Below are positions 35,211 through 43,805 of a stretch of 64,000 nucleotides of DNA, piece after piece. The stretch lies in assembly GCA_964527585.1 (NCBI GenBank), contig CAZGPE010000004.1, forward strand, positions 1 through 64,000, given 5' to 3'. The notes beneath the pieces are model-generated. The model did no database searches, had not been told where the DNA came from, and saw only the letters and a list, made by a program, of their open reading frames with translations. This DNA comes from Fimenecus sp964527585. Lineage in GTDB: Bacteria; Bacillota; Clostridia; Oscillospirales; Acutalibacteraceae. The translations under genes and the position numbers were made by a program. Within the stretch, counting starts at the first letter, position 1, and each line of letters starts with the position of its first letter.

Positions 35211-36677
35211 ATGAGAAATATTTGCGAAATGACGGCTCTTGAAATTTCAACAGCCATAAAAAACAAAGAAATAACCGTTACAGATGCTGTTGTTGCGTTT
35301 TTTGATGCAATCGAAAAATACGATTCAACACTTCATTGCTATAATTCCGTTTGCCGTGATCAAGCGCTTGAAAGAGCGAAAGAAGTCCAAGAAGGAATCA
35401 AAAACGGAAAATATACGGGAAGACTTGCGGGAGTTCCGATCGGCATCAAAGATAATATTTGCACAAAAGGAATTCCGACAACTTGTTCTTCGAAAATCCT
35501 CGAAAACTTTATCCCGACATATAATGCTACCGTTGTAAATCGCCTTAACGACGAAGGAATGGTTGTTATCGGTAAACTCAATATGGATGAATTTGCAATG
35601 GGTAGCACCACGGAAACATCCGCAACAGGTGTAACACGAAACCCGTGGGATATTCAAAAAGTTCCCGGCGGAAGTTCCGGCGGCGCCGCTGCCGCAGTTG
35701 CCGCAAAACTTTCTCCCGTAACGCTCGGTTCGGATACCGGCGGTTCTATTCGCCAGCCCTGTTCTTTCTGCGGTGTAACCGGACTCAAGCCTACTTATGG
35801 GGCTGTTTCCCGTTACGGACTTGTCGCTTACGCATCTTCTCTTGACCAAATCGGACCGATCGGAAAAGATGTTGATGACTGTGCGGCGCTTTTCTCGGTA
35901 ATTCAGGGAAAAGACGAAAAAGACGGAACATCTATGAATTACGAAAAATTCGACTTTGAAAAAGCCGTCAGCGGAGAAATCAAAGGCAAAACAATCGGTA
36001 TTCCGGAAGATTATCTCGGTGAAGGTATTAACGAAGATATCAAGCAGGCAATTCTCAGCGCAGCCGATAAATTCCGTGAACTCGGAGCAACGGTAGAAAC
36101 ATTCAAAATGCCGATTGCGAAATATGCAATTCCTACCTATTATATTATCGCCTGTGCCGAAGCGTGTTCAAACCTTTCACGCTATGACGGGATTAAATAC
36201 GGTTATTCTTCTCCCAACAGCGAAAATCTTCTCGACAGATACATTTTAAGCCGTTCCGAAGGCTTCGGAATGGAAGTTAAGCGCAGAATAATGCTCGGAA
36301 ACTTTGTTCTTTCTTCCGGATATTACGATGCATATTATAACAAAGCGCTCAAAGGCAAAAAACTTATTCAAAATGCATTCTTTGAAGCATTTGAAAAGTA
36401 CGATATGATTTTAGGTCCTGTTGCTCCGACAACAGCGCTTAAAATGGGCGAAAGTCTTTCGGACCCGTTAAAAATGTATCTCGGAGACATATATACGGTT
36501 ATGATAAACATTGCGGGGCTCCCATCTTTTTCCGCTCCCTGCGGATTTGACAAAGACGGTATGCCCATCGGTATGCAGCTTATCGGTAAGCCTTTCTGTG
36601 AGGCTGAAATAATGAGCGCCGCTAAATCGTTCCAAAACGCAACCGATTATCATAAAAAATTACCGACATTAGATTAA
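35211..36677 (+). CDS. gatA: Asp/Glu-tRNA amidotransferase subunit A
   Basis: Glutaminase subunit, releasing ammonia for transamidation of misacylated tRNA. 488 residues from the ATG after GAGGTG; an earlier in-frame start overlapping gatC is not supported. The amidase triad is visible: K80 in GIKDN, S155 in VPGGSSGG and S179 in DTGGSIRQP. Length is normal. Confidence 0.97.
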   Translation: MRNICEMTALEISTAIKNKEITVTDAVVAFFDAIEKYDSTLHCYNSVCRDQALERAKEVQEGIKNGKYTGRLAGVPIGIKDNICTKGIPTTCSSKILENFIPTYNATVVNRLNDEGMVVIGKLNMDEFAMGSTTETSATGVTRNPWDIQKVPGGSSGGAAAAVAAKLSPVTLGSDTGGSIRQPCSFCGVTGLKPTYGAVSRYGLVAYASSLDQIGPIGKDVDDCAALFSVIQGKDEKDGTSMNYEKFDFEKAVSGEIKGKTIGIPEDYLGEGINEDIKQAILSAADKFRELGATVETFKMPIAKYAIPTYYIIACAEACSNLSRYDGIKYGYSSPNSENLLDRYILSRSEGFGMEVKRRIMLGNFVLSSGYYDAYYNKALKGKKLIQNAFFEAFEKYDMILGPVAPTTALKMGESLSDPLKMYLGDIYTVMINIAGLPSFSAPCGFDKDGMPIGMQLIGKPFCEAEIMSAAKSFQNATDYHKKLPTLD

Positions 36678-36690
36678 GGAGGACAGTCCT

Positions 36691-38121
36691 ATGGAATGGG
36701 AAATTGTAATGGGTCTTGAAGTTCATACCGAACTTGCAACCAAAACTAAAATATTCTGCGGCTGTTCTACCGAATTCGGCGGAGAGCCTAACACTCATGT
36801 GTGCGAAATCTGTTCGGGAATGCCCGGAACTCTTCCTCTTTTGAACAAAAGAGTTGTCGAGTTTGCAATCCGCACGGGAATTGCTACAAATTGCACAATA
36901 ACTCAAAATAATAAATTTGACAGAAAAAACTATTTCTATCCGGATTTGCCCAAGGCATATCAAATTTCGCAGTTGTATCTTCCGATTTGCCGTAACGGTT
37001 ATATAGAGGTCGATTCTGCCGACGGCGGAAAGAAAAAAATCGGAATTCACGAAATCCACATGGAAGAGGATGCGGGAAAACTTATTCACGACGAATTTGA
37101 AGACTGCACGCTTGTTGACTACAACCGTTGCGGAGTTCCCCTTTTGGAAATTGTATCCGAACCGGATTTCCGCAGTGCTTCGGAAGTTATTGATTATCTT
37201 ACAAAACTTCGTGCTATTCTTCAGTACACCGGTGTTTCCGACTGTAAAATGCAGGAAGGTTCGCTTCGTGCCGATGTTAACCTTTCCGTAAGACCAAAAG
37301 GGCAAAAAGAGTTCGGAACAAGAACCGAAATGAAAAACCTTAACTCTTTCCATGCAATCGAGCGTGCTATCGAATACGAAGCGCAAAGACAAATCGAGTT
37401 AATCGAAGACGGCGAAAAAGTTGTTCAGGAAACACGCCGTTGGGACGACAACAAAGGGTACAGTTATGCAATGCGCTCAAAAGAAGATGCGCAGGACTAT
37501 AAGTATTTCCCCGAACCCGATTTGCCCCCGATCGAAATTTCCGACAGCCAAATCGAAAGCATAAAATCCGAAATGCCCGAACTTCCCGAACAAAAACGGG
37601 AAAGATATATATCGCAACTCGGATTGCCCGAATACGATACGGGAATTATAACCGGAGATATATACCTTGTCCGTTTCTTCGAAGAAACTCTTAAATATTG
37701 CAACTCACCGAAAGATGTTTCAAACTGGATAATGGGCGAAGTAATGAAACTGCTCAACGACAGTGCAACTCTTACGGAAAACAATCCTCTTAAAGCGGAA
37801 GACCTCGCTTCGATTATCAATATGGTTAAATCAAATAAAATCAACCGTGGAACCGCTAAAAAAGTGCTTGAAAAAGTGTTTACCGAAGGAGTAAATCCCG
37901 AAAAATATGTTGACGACAACAACCTCGCTCAATTGACCGATTTGTCTTCACTCAGACCGATTATCGAACAGGTCATTGCGGAAAACGAAAAGAGTGTTTC
38001 CGAATATAAAGCCGGAAAAACTCAGGCAATGGGTTACATTATGGGACAGGCAATGAGAGCGTTAAAAGGAAAAGCACCTGCTCAGGAAGTTCAAAAAATT
38101 CTCAAGGAGATTTTGGGCTGA
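36691..38121 (+). CDS. gatB: Asp/Glu-tRNA amidotransferase subunit B
   Basis: 476-residue kinase/amidotransferase subunit that activates the misacylated aminoacyl-tRNA. MGLEVHTELATKTKIFCGC and the cysteines around HVCEICSGMPG form the zinc/cradle region. RADVNLSVRP and KNLNSFHAIERAI are family signatures, and a YqeY-like tail domain ends with MGYIMGQAMRALKGKA. GGAGG lies 7 nt before the ATG. Confidence 0.97.
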   Translation: MEWEIVMGLEVHTELATKTKIFCGCSTEFGGEPNTHVCEICSGMPGTLPLLNKRVVEFAIRTGIATNCTITQNNKFDRKNYFYPDLPKAYQISQLYLPICRNGYIEVDSADGGKKKIGIHEIHMEEDAGKLIHDEFEDCTLVDYNRCGVPLLEIVSEPDFRSASEVIDYLTKLRAILQYTGVSDCKMQEGSLRADVNLSVRPKGQKEFGTRTEMKNLNSFHAIERAIEYEAQRQIELIEDGEKVVQETRRWDDNKGYSYAMRSKEDAQDYKYFPEPDLPPIEISDSQIESIKSEMPELPEQKRERYISQLGLPEYDTGIITGDIYLVRFFEETLKYCNSPKDVSNWIMGEVMKLLNDSATLTENNPLKAEDLASIINMVKSNKINRGTAKKVLEKVFTEGVNPEKYVDDNNLAQLTDLSSLRPIIEQVIAENEKSVSEYKAGKTQAMGYIMGQAMRALKGKAPAQEVQKILKEILG

Positions 38122-38143
38122 TTCCAAAAATAACAAAAAATTT

Positions 38144-38179
38144 AACTCCCTATTGAATTTCAATAGGGAGTTTCTTTTA
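38144..38179 (+). terminator. Terminator between gatB and the P-type ATPase
   Basis: AACTCCCTATTG / CAATAGGGAGTT followed by T-rich sequence on the plus strand. A TTTTTT run also follows a few bases beyond on the minus strand, so it probably works for both convergent units. Confidence 0.85.
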
Positions 38180-38198
38180 TCTTTATTCGATTTGTTAT

Positions 38199-40862
38199 TT
38201 AAGCTTTGCGTTTGTCAATCGCTCTCTCAATCGCTTTAACGATTTCAACAAGCGGAACAATTGCAAAAGCAAGTCCCATAGCCACCGCATATTCCGCAAA
38301 ATCAATGGTTTCGAAACTGAAAGCATTTGCAAGGAACGGAACATAGATAACTACCGATGTCAATATCAATGAAAGCACCCAAGATCCGAAAAGATAAAGG
38401 TTATGGCTGCCGCTGAAAGTCATGGCAACCGCCGAACCTCTTTGCGAACGAAGGTTGAGCGAATGGAAAATTTCACACATACTCATTGTAAGGAACGCCA
38501 TTGTCATTCCGTCGGGTGAATTTGTGATTTCCCAAACTCCCGCTTCCATATAATGTCCGATGAAATAAGCCGCAAGTGTGAGCAAAGTAACGAAAAGTCC
38601 CTGATATGCAATATCAAATCCGACACCACCGGAGAATATGCCGTCTTTTGACTTTCTCGGAGAGCGTCTCATAATATCTTTTTCGCCTTTTTCCATCGCA
38701 AGAGCAAGTGCGGGGAAACAGTCTGTTACAAGGTTAATCCAAAGAAGATGAACCGGCTTGAGAATTGTAAATCCGAACAGATTTGCAACAAAAATCGAAA
38801 GCACTTCGCTCAAGTTCGATGCAAGCAAGAACTGAATGGATTTACGGATATTGTCATAAATTCTTCTGCCTTCTTCAACGGCGGAAACTATTGTTGCAAA
38901 GTTATCGTCCGCAAGAACCATATCCGCAACATTTTTGGTAACATCCGTACCGGTAATACCCATACCTACGCCAATGTCCGCACTTTTTATCGAAGGCGCA
39001 TCGTTTACGCCGTCTCCGGTCATTGCGGTTATCATACCGTGCTTTTTCCAAGCGTTTACGATACGAACCTTATGTTCCGGCTGCACACGGGCATAAACAG
39101 AGTATTTCTCAACTTCTTTTTCAAAGTCTTCATCGGAAATTTCATTAAGTTGAGCACCTGTAATCGCTTCGTCGGGATGGCTGATAATACCGAGTTCCAT
39201 TGCAATTGCCGCTGCAGTATCTTTATGGTCGCCGGTTATCATAATCGGTCTTATTCCTGCTGTACGGCACTCTTCGATCGCCGCTTTAACTTCCGGACGA
39301 ACCGGATCAATCATTCCCACAAGGCCGACAAAAACAAGATCGTTTTCGATTGCTTCGGGGGATATATCGCTCGGAAGAGCCGCATATTCTTTGTAACTGC
39401 ACGCAAGAACCCTTAATGCTCTGTCTGCGAACGCCTTGTTCTGTGCAAGAATTTCTTCTTTGTCCTGCTCGGTAATATCCCTACAAACGCCGTCTTTTAA
39501 GATTTTTGTGCAGCGTTTGAGAATTTCATCGGGTGCACCTTTTGTGTACTGAACGAAGGACTCACCCTTTGAATGAACTGTGCTCATCATTTTACGCATC
39601 GAGTCAAACGGTGCTTCGCATACTCTTGCTTCGGATTTAGCAAGATCGTTTTTATTCATACCGAGTGTAAGAGCATAAGCAACAAGTGCCGCTTCTGTAG
39701 GTTCACCGAGAATATCTCCGTTTTCATCTACATTTACATCTGTACAAAGTGCCATACCCTTTGCAAGAAGATTTTCGTCATCGGCATAATGTTCAACTAC
39801 CGTCATCTTATTCTGTGTAAGAGTACCTGTTTTGTCGGAGCAGATAATCTGTGCACATCCAAGTGTTTCGACAGCGGTGAGTTTTCTTATAATTGCGTTT
39901 TTCTTCGACATATTGGTAACACCGATCGAAAGAACAACGGTAACAACAGCCGCAAGGCCTTCCGGAATAGCCGCTACCGCAAGAGATACAGCAATCATAA
40001 ATGTATCAAGTAAAAATTCAAGACCGATAGGATTTCCGGTGATAAACTGACGGATAATACCGATTGCAAAAATAACAACGCAAATTCCGATAACCGCAAC
40101 GCTGAGAATTTTACTTAACTGAGCAAGTTTTTTCTGCAACGGAGTTTGTCCGTCCTCAGCCTGTGCAAGTGCACCTGCGATTTTACCCATTTCGGTATCC
40201 ATACCGGTAGCGACAACAACCGCTTTGCCTCTGCCGTAAACAACCGATGAACCCATATACATCATATTTTTACGGTCTCCAAGCGGAATATCTTTTTCGC
40301 TTTCACGCAAATTGATAATATCAATAAATTTATTTACGGGAACAGATTCACCCGTAAGCGCCGCTTCTTCGATTTTCAAACTTGCACTTTCGATAATTCT
40401 CGCATCGGCGGGTACAGCATCTCCCGCTTCAAGAAGAATTACATCCCCGACAACAAGATCTTCGCTTTTTATCTGAATAACCTTGCCGTCTCTGAGCACC
40501 TTTGAAGTGGCAGCAGCCATTTCCTGAAGTGCTTCAATTGCTTTTTCCGCTTTGTTTTCCTGAAATACACCTAAAACCGCATTTACGATTACAACAAGCA
40601 AGATAATAATTACATCGGACGGGAATTCACCCTCAAAAGCCGCTGTAATTCCCGAAATTGCCGCCGCTACCAAAAGTATAATGATCATCGGATCGGCAAA
40701 CTGCTCAAAAAATCTCGCAATAAGTGATTTCTTTTTTCCCTCTTCAAGACGGTTTTTTCCGTTCTCTTCCAACCTCTTTTGCGCTTGTGCCGAAGTTAAG
40801 CCGTTTTCGGATGAAGCGGTTTCGTTAAAAACTTCTTCGGCAGTGCTGAGATAGTGTTTCAT
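38199..40862 (-). CDS. P-type cation ATPase, calcium-pump (P2) type, probable Mn exporter
   Basis: 887 residues, the length of bacterial PacL/LMCA-type pumps. Visible are the N-terminal cation ATPase domain, TGES (170-173), transmembrane PEGL (300-303), the phosphorylation motif DKTGTLT with D343, MVGMIDPVRPE-type and TGDGVNDAPSIKSADIG hinge motifs, and four C-terminal membrane helices. By sequence it would be called calcium-translocating. It is preceded by a yybP-ykoY riboswitch, whose class responds to Mn2+, so export of manganese (or both ions) is the better inference. AGGAGG precedes the ATG. Confidence 0.93.
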   Translation of the reverse strand: MKHYLSTAEEVFNETASSENGLTSAQAQKRLEENGKNRLEEGKKKSLIARFFEQFADPMIIILLVAAAISGITAAFEGEFPSDVIIILLVVIVNAVLGVFQENKAEKAIEALQEMAAATSKVLRDGKVIQIKSEDLVVGDVILLEAGDAVPADARIIESASLKIEEAALTGESVPVNKFIDIINLRESEKDIPLGDRKNMMYMGSSVVYGRGKAVVVATGMDTEMGKIAGALAQAEDGQTPLQKKLAQLSKILSVAVIGICVVIFAIGIIRQFITGNPIGLEFLLDTFMIAVSLAVAAIPEGLAAVVTVVLSIGVTNMSKKNAIIRKLTAVETLGCAQIICSDKTGTLTQNKMTVVEHYADDENLLAKGMALCTDVNVDENGDILGEPTEAALVAYALTLGMNKNDLAKSEARVCEAPFDSMRKMMSTVHSKGESFVQYTKGAPDEILKRCTKILKDGVCRDITEQDKEEILAQNKAFADRALRVLACSYKEYAALPSDISPEAIENDLVFVGLVGMIDPVRPEVKAAIEECRTAGIRPIMITGDHKDTAAAIAMELGIISHPDEAITGAQLNEISDEDFEKEVEKYSVYARVQPEHKVRIVNAWKKHGMITAMTGDGVNDAPSIKSADIGVGMGITGTDVTKNVADMVLADDNFATIVSAVEEGRRIYDNIRKSIQFLLASNLSEVLSIFVANLFGFTILKPVHLLWINLVTDCFPALALAMEKGEKDIMRRSPRKSKDGIFSGGVGFDIAYQGLFVTLLTLAAYFIGHYMEAGVWEITNSPDGMTMAFLTMSMCEIFHSLNLRSQRGSAVAMTFSGSHNLYLFGSWVLSLILTSVVIYVPFLANAFSFETIDFAEYAVAMGLAFAIVPLVEIVKAIERAIDKRKA

Positions 40863-40874
40863 AGTTTTCCTCCT

Positions 40875-40916
40875 AATAAAAATGACCTTCGACAGAGAAA
40901 TTTTCTGCCGAAGGTC
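40875..40916 (-). terminator. Riboswitch expression-platform terminator
   Basis: Minus-strand hairpin GACCTTCGGCAGA / TCTGTCGAAGGTC followed by ATTTTTAT. Its 5' arm contains the GACCTT that closes the aptamer P1 stem, so aptamer formation and termination are mutually exclusive. Confidence 0.88.
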
Positions 40917-41003
40917 TTGCTTCCTAAAAATAATAGGTTCGACGACCAGATGCCGAAAGGCAACATGATGTTGACCGCCGAATTCAAGCTACTCCCCTTC
41001 AAA
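40911..41003 (-). promoter_or_regulatory. yybP-ykoY (manganese) riboswitch aptamer
   Basis: The minus strand reads AAGGGGAGTAGC at the 5' side (41000-40988), a central GGTCAACATCATGTTG segment, and AAGCAAGACCTT at the 3' side. These are the hallmark conserved blocks of the yybP-ykoY aptamer (GGGGAGUAG and GCAAGACC). P1 pairs AAGG(U/G) with CCTT. The terminator shares the 3' P1 strand, giving a transcriptional ON switch when Mn2+ binds. The downstream gene is a P2-type ATPase, a common member of this regulon. Confidence 0.93.
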
Positions 41004-41023
41004 TCGGGTTATTAACTTATATA

Positions 41024-41052
41024 ATAATATCACGATTATAGACTTTTGTCAA
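41024..41052 (-). promoter_or_regulatory. Promoter of the riboswitch/ATPase unit
   Basis: Minus-strand TTGACA (41047-41052), 17 bp, TATTAT (41024-41029). The -35 box overlaps the stop codon of the upstream DUF4015 gene. Confidence 0.88.
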
Positions 41053-42194
41053 GCAGAGCTTTTTTCAACGAGTATATAATTATTTATTCCCATGTTTTCG
41101 AGCGTTGAAACATAATCCTCGCTGTCAATTATCGGAATAAGCCCTACTGTCATATAGTTACTCTCCGCTTTTTCTTTCAAAGCCGGTATAGATGTCTCCA
41201 AAACCGTTTGAATGTCCACTTCTTCTGAATTTCCCGAATCGAGCGTAAAATCAATCGCATTAAACAGCGCCTCGCTGTCAAACATACTACCCGCAAAAAG
41301 CTGTTCGTTTGTGTTTAGCGCACTGTCGACATCCATATAAAACGCAATCTGTGTTTGACCGCAAATTTCCGCCGCTTTCGAAACAAATGTATGAAGCACC
41401 GAATTCCTGCTTTCCAAACTTTCGGCTTCTCCCGAAAAATATGCTGTATTGACTCTGTCTCCTGTCGGGAAACATACGCTTTTAAGCATTATAACATCAA
41501 TATTCATTGCCGCACATTCCCCTATTACCTCTAAAAGATAGTCCTGTGCGATTTCGGAATAAGGGTTAAGCCACGGATTTCCGTCGTTCTGGGCACTGTC
41601 ATCAAGCCATACAGTAGTCATATCTCCCTGCATAACCGAAGCGCCTTTTAACATTGATGCCGCAAGCGGATCTTCAAAACAATATATTTCTGCTATTATT
41701 TTGAATCCGTCCGACTTCAACTGTTCGATTGTAGACAAAGCGTTTTCATAGATTTCATCGCACGCCCCTATATCAACGGCTGTAGCGACGGAAGAATTAT
41801 AATTCAACTTTCCTTCACAAGTTTTAAGTTCAACTACTACCGCATTTGCCTTTGCCTGCTTAAGCTGTGTTCTAAAAAGGTCGTATGCAATTCCGCCGCC
41901 TAAGGCTTCATCCGGCATTTCAAGTGCTTTAAGCCGGCCTTCATACTCTGCGGCAAGACCTTGAGATGAATTGTCTATCGGTCTGTTGGACAGTTTTACG
42001 CAGACAAAAACCGCAAGAAATACCGCCGCAAACAAAAACACAAGCGAAATATAAAAAATTATTCTGTTTCTTTTTTCTTTTTTTCTTCTTGTTCTGCTTT
42101 CACCGATTGCATAAAAACTACTGTTTTTGTAGTTCTTGGGATACTCATAATAGCATCTTTTTCTCGGCTTAGTATCTCTTCTTTGAAATTGCAT
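41049..42194 (-). CDS. Membrane-anchored putative glycoside hydrolase (DUF4015-like)
   Basis: 381 residues. A basic N-terminal region (1-43) precedes one membrane helix (about 45-67), placing the remainder outside. The external domain shows AKANAVVVELKTCEGKLNY and repeated beta/alpha units (IIAEIYCFEDP, DVIMLKSVCFP), the pattern of DUF4015 TIM-barrel putative glycosidases. Catalytic residues are not certain. It begins 10 bp after the RnfA-like gene and is the last gene of that operon. A carbohydrate-binding or scaffold role is possible. Confidence 0.65.
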   Translation of the reverse strand: MQFQRRDTKPRKRCYYEYPKNYKNSSFYAIGESRTRRKKEKRNRIIFYISLVFLFAAVFLAVFVCVKLSNRPIDNSSQGLAAEYEGRLKALEMPDEALGGGIAYDLFRTQLKQAKANAVVVELKTCEGKLNYNSSVATAVDIGACDEIYENALSTIEQLKSDGFKIIAEIYCFEDPLAASMLKGASVMQGDMTTVWLDDSAQNDGNPWLNPYSEIAQDYLLEVIGECAAMNIDVIMLKSVCFPTGDRVNTAYFSGEAESLESRNSVLHTFVSKAAEICGQTQIAFYMDVDSALNTNEQLFAGSMFDSEALFNAIDFTLDSGNSEEVDIQTVLETSIPALKEKAESNYMTVGLIPIIDSEDYVSTLENMGINNYILVEKSSA

Positions 42195-42204
42195 TTTTAT
42201 TTCC

Positions 42205-42798
42205 TTACATAGTCAAACTGCTGCCCGCAAATCCGGAAAATGCAAGCGAGAGAATCGCAACATAAATAAATATGGCGGGTGTTCCTTTGAAAATCTCCGG
42301 TATATTTTCATTGCTGTCAAGCCGTCTCAATCCGACATTTATCAGTAAAACCGCAATTACAAACGCAAATCCCGATCCTATTCCCGAACCGATTGCTTCG
42401 GCAACGGAAAATGCGGCACGGTAGTTAATAAACGGAACTGCCATTACAAGAGTGTTGAACGCCGCTATGCCGATTCTTCTTACGGTTCTGTCTTTGGCTT
42501 TGAAGAAAACAGAAGCGATAATCAACACAATAAGATACATCAATGTTAAAACAAGTACAAATTCTATCGCATGTCCGAAAGTATTCAGTCTTTTTATAAA
42601 TACGATTTTTTCGAGCAACACACAAACAACCGATACCGATGTGGAAAATACCGTGATAAAAAATGTCATCGGATAAAGCTGTTTCGGTTTTGCCGCCATT
42701 CTTATAGCCTCAGACGCACCGTAACCGCCTGTAAAGATGAAATTCTGAATCAGCATCGCATATAATGCGGCAGAAAAAAGTTCTCCGAGTATTCTCAT
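42205..42798 (-). CDS. RnfA-like membrane protein
   Basis: 197 residues with six hydrophobic segments. The first reads ALYAMLIQNFIFTGGYG, equivalent to the VNNFVL start of RnfA/NqrE, and it ends with ILSLAFSGFAGSSL like the FxGFSG end of RnfA. The family forms the membrane iron-sulfur/electron path of ion-pumping Rnf complexes. Its ATG overlaps the stop of the RnfE-like gene (ATGA). The protein is divergent and the residues for the shared iron-sulfur centre are not obvious. Confidence 0.75.
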   Translation of the reverse strand: MRILGELFSAALYAMLIQNFIFTGGYGASEAIRMAAKPKQLYPMTFFITVFSTSVSVVCVLLEKIVFIKRLNTFGHAIEFVLVLTLMYLIVLIIASVFFKAKDRTVRRIGIAAFNTLVMAVPFINYRAAFSVAEAIGSGIGSGFAFVIAVLLINVGLRRLDSNENIPEIFKGTPAIFIYVAILSLAFSGFAGSSLTM

Positions 42799-43805
42799 TC
42801 GGTATCACCGCCGTTTCCATCACTGTTTGCGGAAATTTCCGTATCTTCTTTAGGCTTTTTGCTCAATTCGAGTTCGGAAAGCAAATCGTCGAATTCGGAT
42901 TCGTATTTTTCCTTGCGTTCTTTCTTTTCATTATCTTTTTCAAGCGGCTTTACCGCTGTTTTTTTTGTTTTCGGCTTCTTTTCCTCTTTTTTATTAAGAG
43001 ATTTCTTTGCCTTTTTGCGTTCTTTAACTTTTTTCTCCTCTTTGTCCGAGTCGGGAGAAACAACTCCCTTGAAAAACTCAACCGGATTTTCTTTCGAAGG
43101 ATCCGCTGAAACTTGTTCGAAATCCTCTGAGAGAAGCACTCTGAGATTTTCGTAATGAGATTGTGATATTTCAGAAAGATTAAACGCTTCTTCGGGAGTT
43201 TCATCGGGATATTTTCTCTTTATCATACCCTTAAAAAATGCCGCCGCAAAACCCAATAGAAGAAAAGCACCGAACGGTAATAAAAGCCCCTTGAATTGCA
43301 TGGGTAAATTCAGTTTTATTCCGTAAAAAGTACCTGAACCTACTACTTCTCTTATTATTGCGATAATAAATATTATCAATATATATCCGATACTTGCCGA
43401 AACGGCATCTAAAAACGAATCTTTAACCGAACTTTTTACCGCTACACGCTCACAGTGAAGCGCAATCAATGAATTAACTGCCAAAATGGGCAGGAAAATG
43501 CTGACATTTGCCGTTTCGTTGGGAGCGAATGTATTAAAAAACATCCACAAAGGCAAATTGATAAGCACTCCGAGAACAGCGTAAATCATAACTCTGAACT
43601 GATGTTTAACTTTCTTTAATGCCAGACTTGTAAAACATTCGATTATTACAAGTTCGGCTGCGGAAACAACCGATAACATAATTGCCGTTTTTACGGATGT
43701 TGCCATTGCAACTACCGGGGCAACGCCTATCGCTTCGAAAAGAACGGGATTTTTTACAATCGCACTGTTTCTTATTGAAGCGGCAAGAGAGGTTTTATCA
43801 GTCAT
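42795..43805 (-). CDS. RnfE-like membrane protein with long charged C-terminal tail
   Basis: 336 residues from the ATG at 43805, which overlaps the RnfD-like stop and has GGGGGTGA upstream. The N-terminal ~195 residues have about six membrane segments and the RnfE-like segment NPVLFEAIGVAPVVAMATS. The final ~130 residues are Lys/Glu-rich, probably cytoplasmic and disordered or coiled, which is unusual for RnfE (normally ~200-230 residues). The tail could take over a docking role from the missing soluble subunits; this is inference. Confidence 0.75.
   Translation of the reverse strand: MTDKTSLAASIRNSAIVKNPVLFEAIGVAPVVAMATSVKTAIMLSVVSAAELVIIECFTSLALKKVKHQFRVMIYAVLGVLINLPLWMFFNTFAPNETANVSIFLPILAVNSLIALHCERVAVKSSVKDSFLDAVSASIGYILIIFIIAIIREVVGSGTFYGIKLNLPMQFKGLLLPFGAFLLLGFAAAFFKGMIKRKYPDETPEEAFNLSEISQSHYENLRVLLSEDFEQVSADPSKENPVEFFKGVVSPDSDKEEKKVKERKKAKKSLNKKEEKKPKTKKTAVKPLEKDNEKKERKEKYESEFDDLLSELELSKKPKEDTEISANSDGNGGDTE

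Noticed and set aside
36622..37392. 256-residue minus-strand frame opposite gatB
   Set aside because: The opposite strand encodes conserved GatB motifs, and the frame has no start signal.
38748..39416. 222-residue plus-strand frame opposite the P-type ATPase
   Set aside because: Lies fully inside the ATPase gene, including its catalytic domains; no ribosome binding site.
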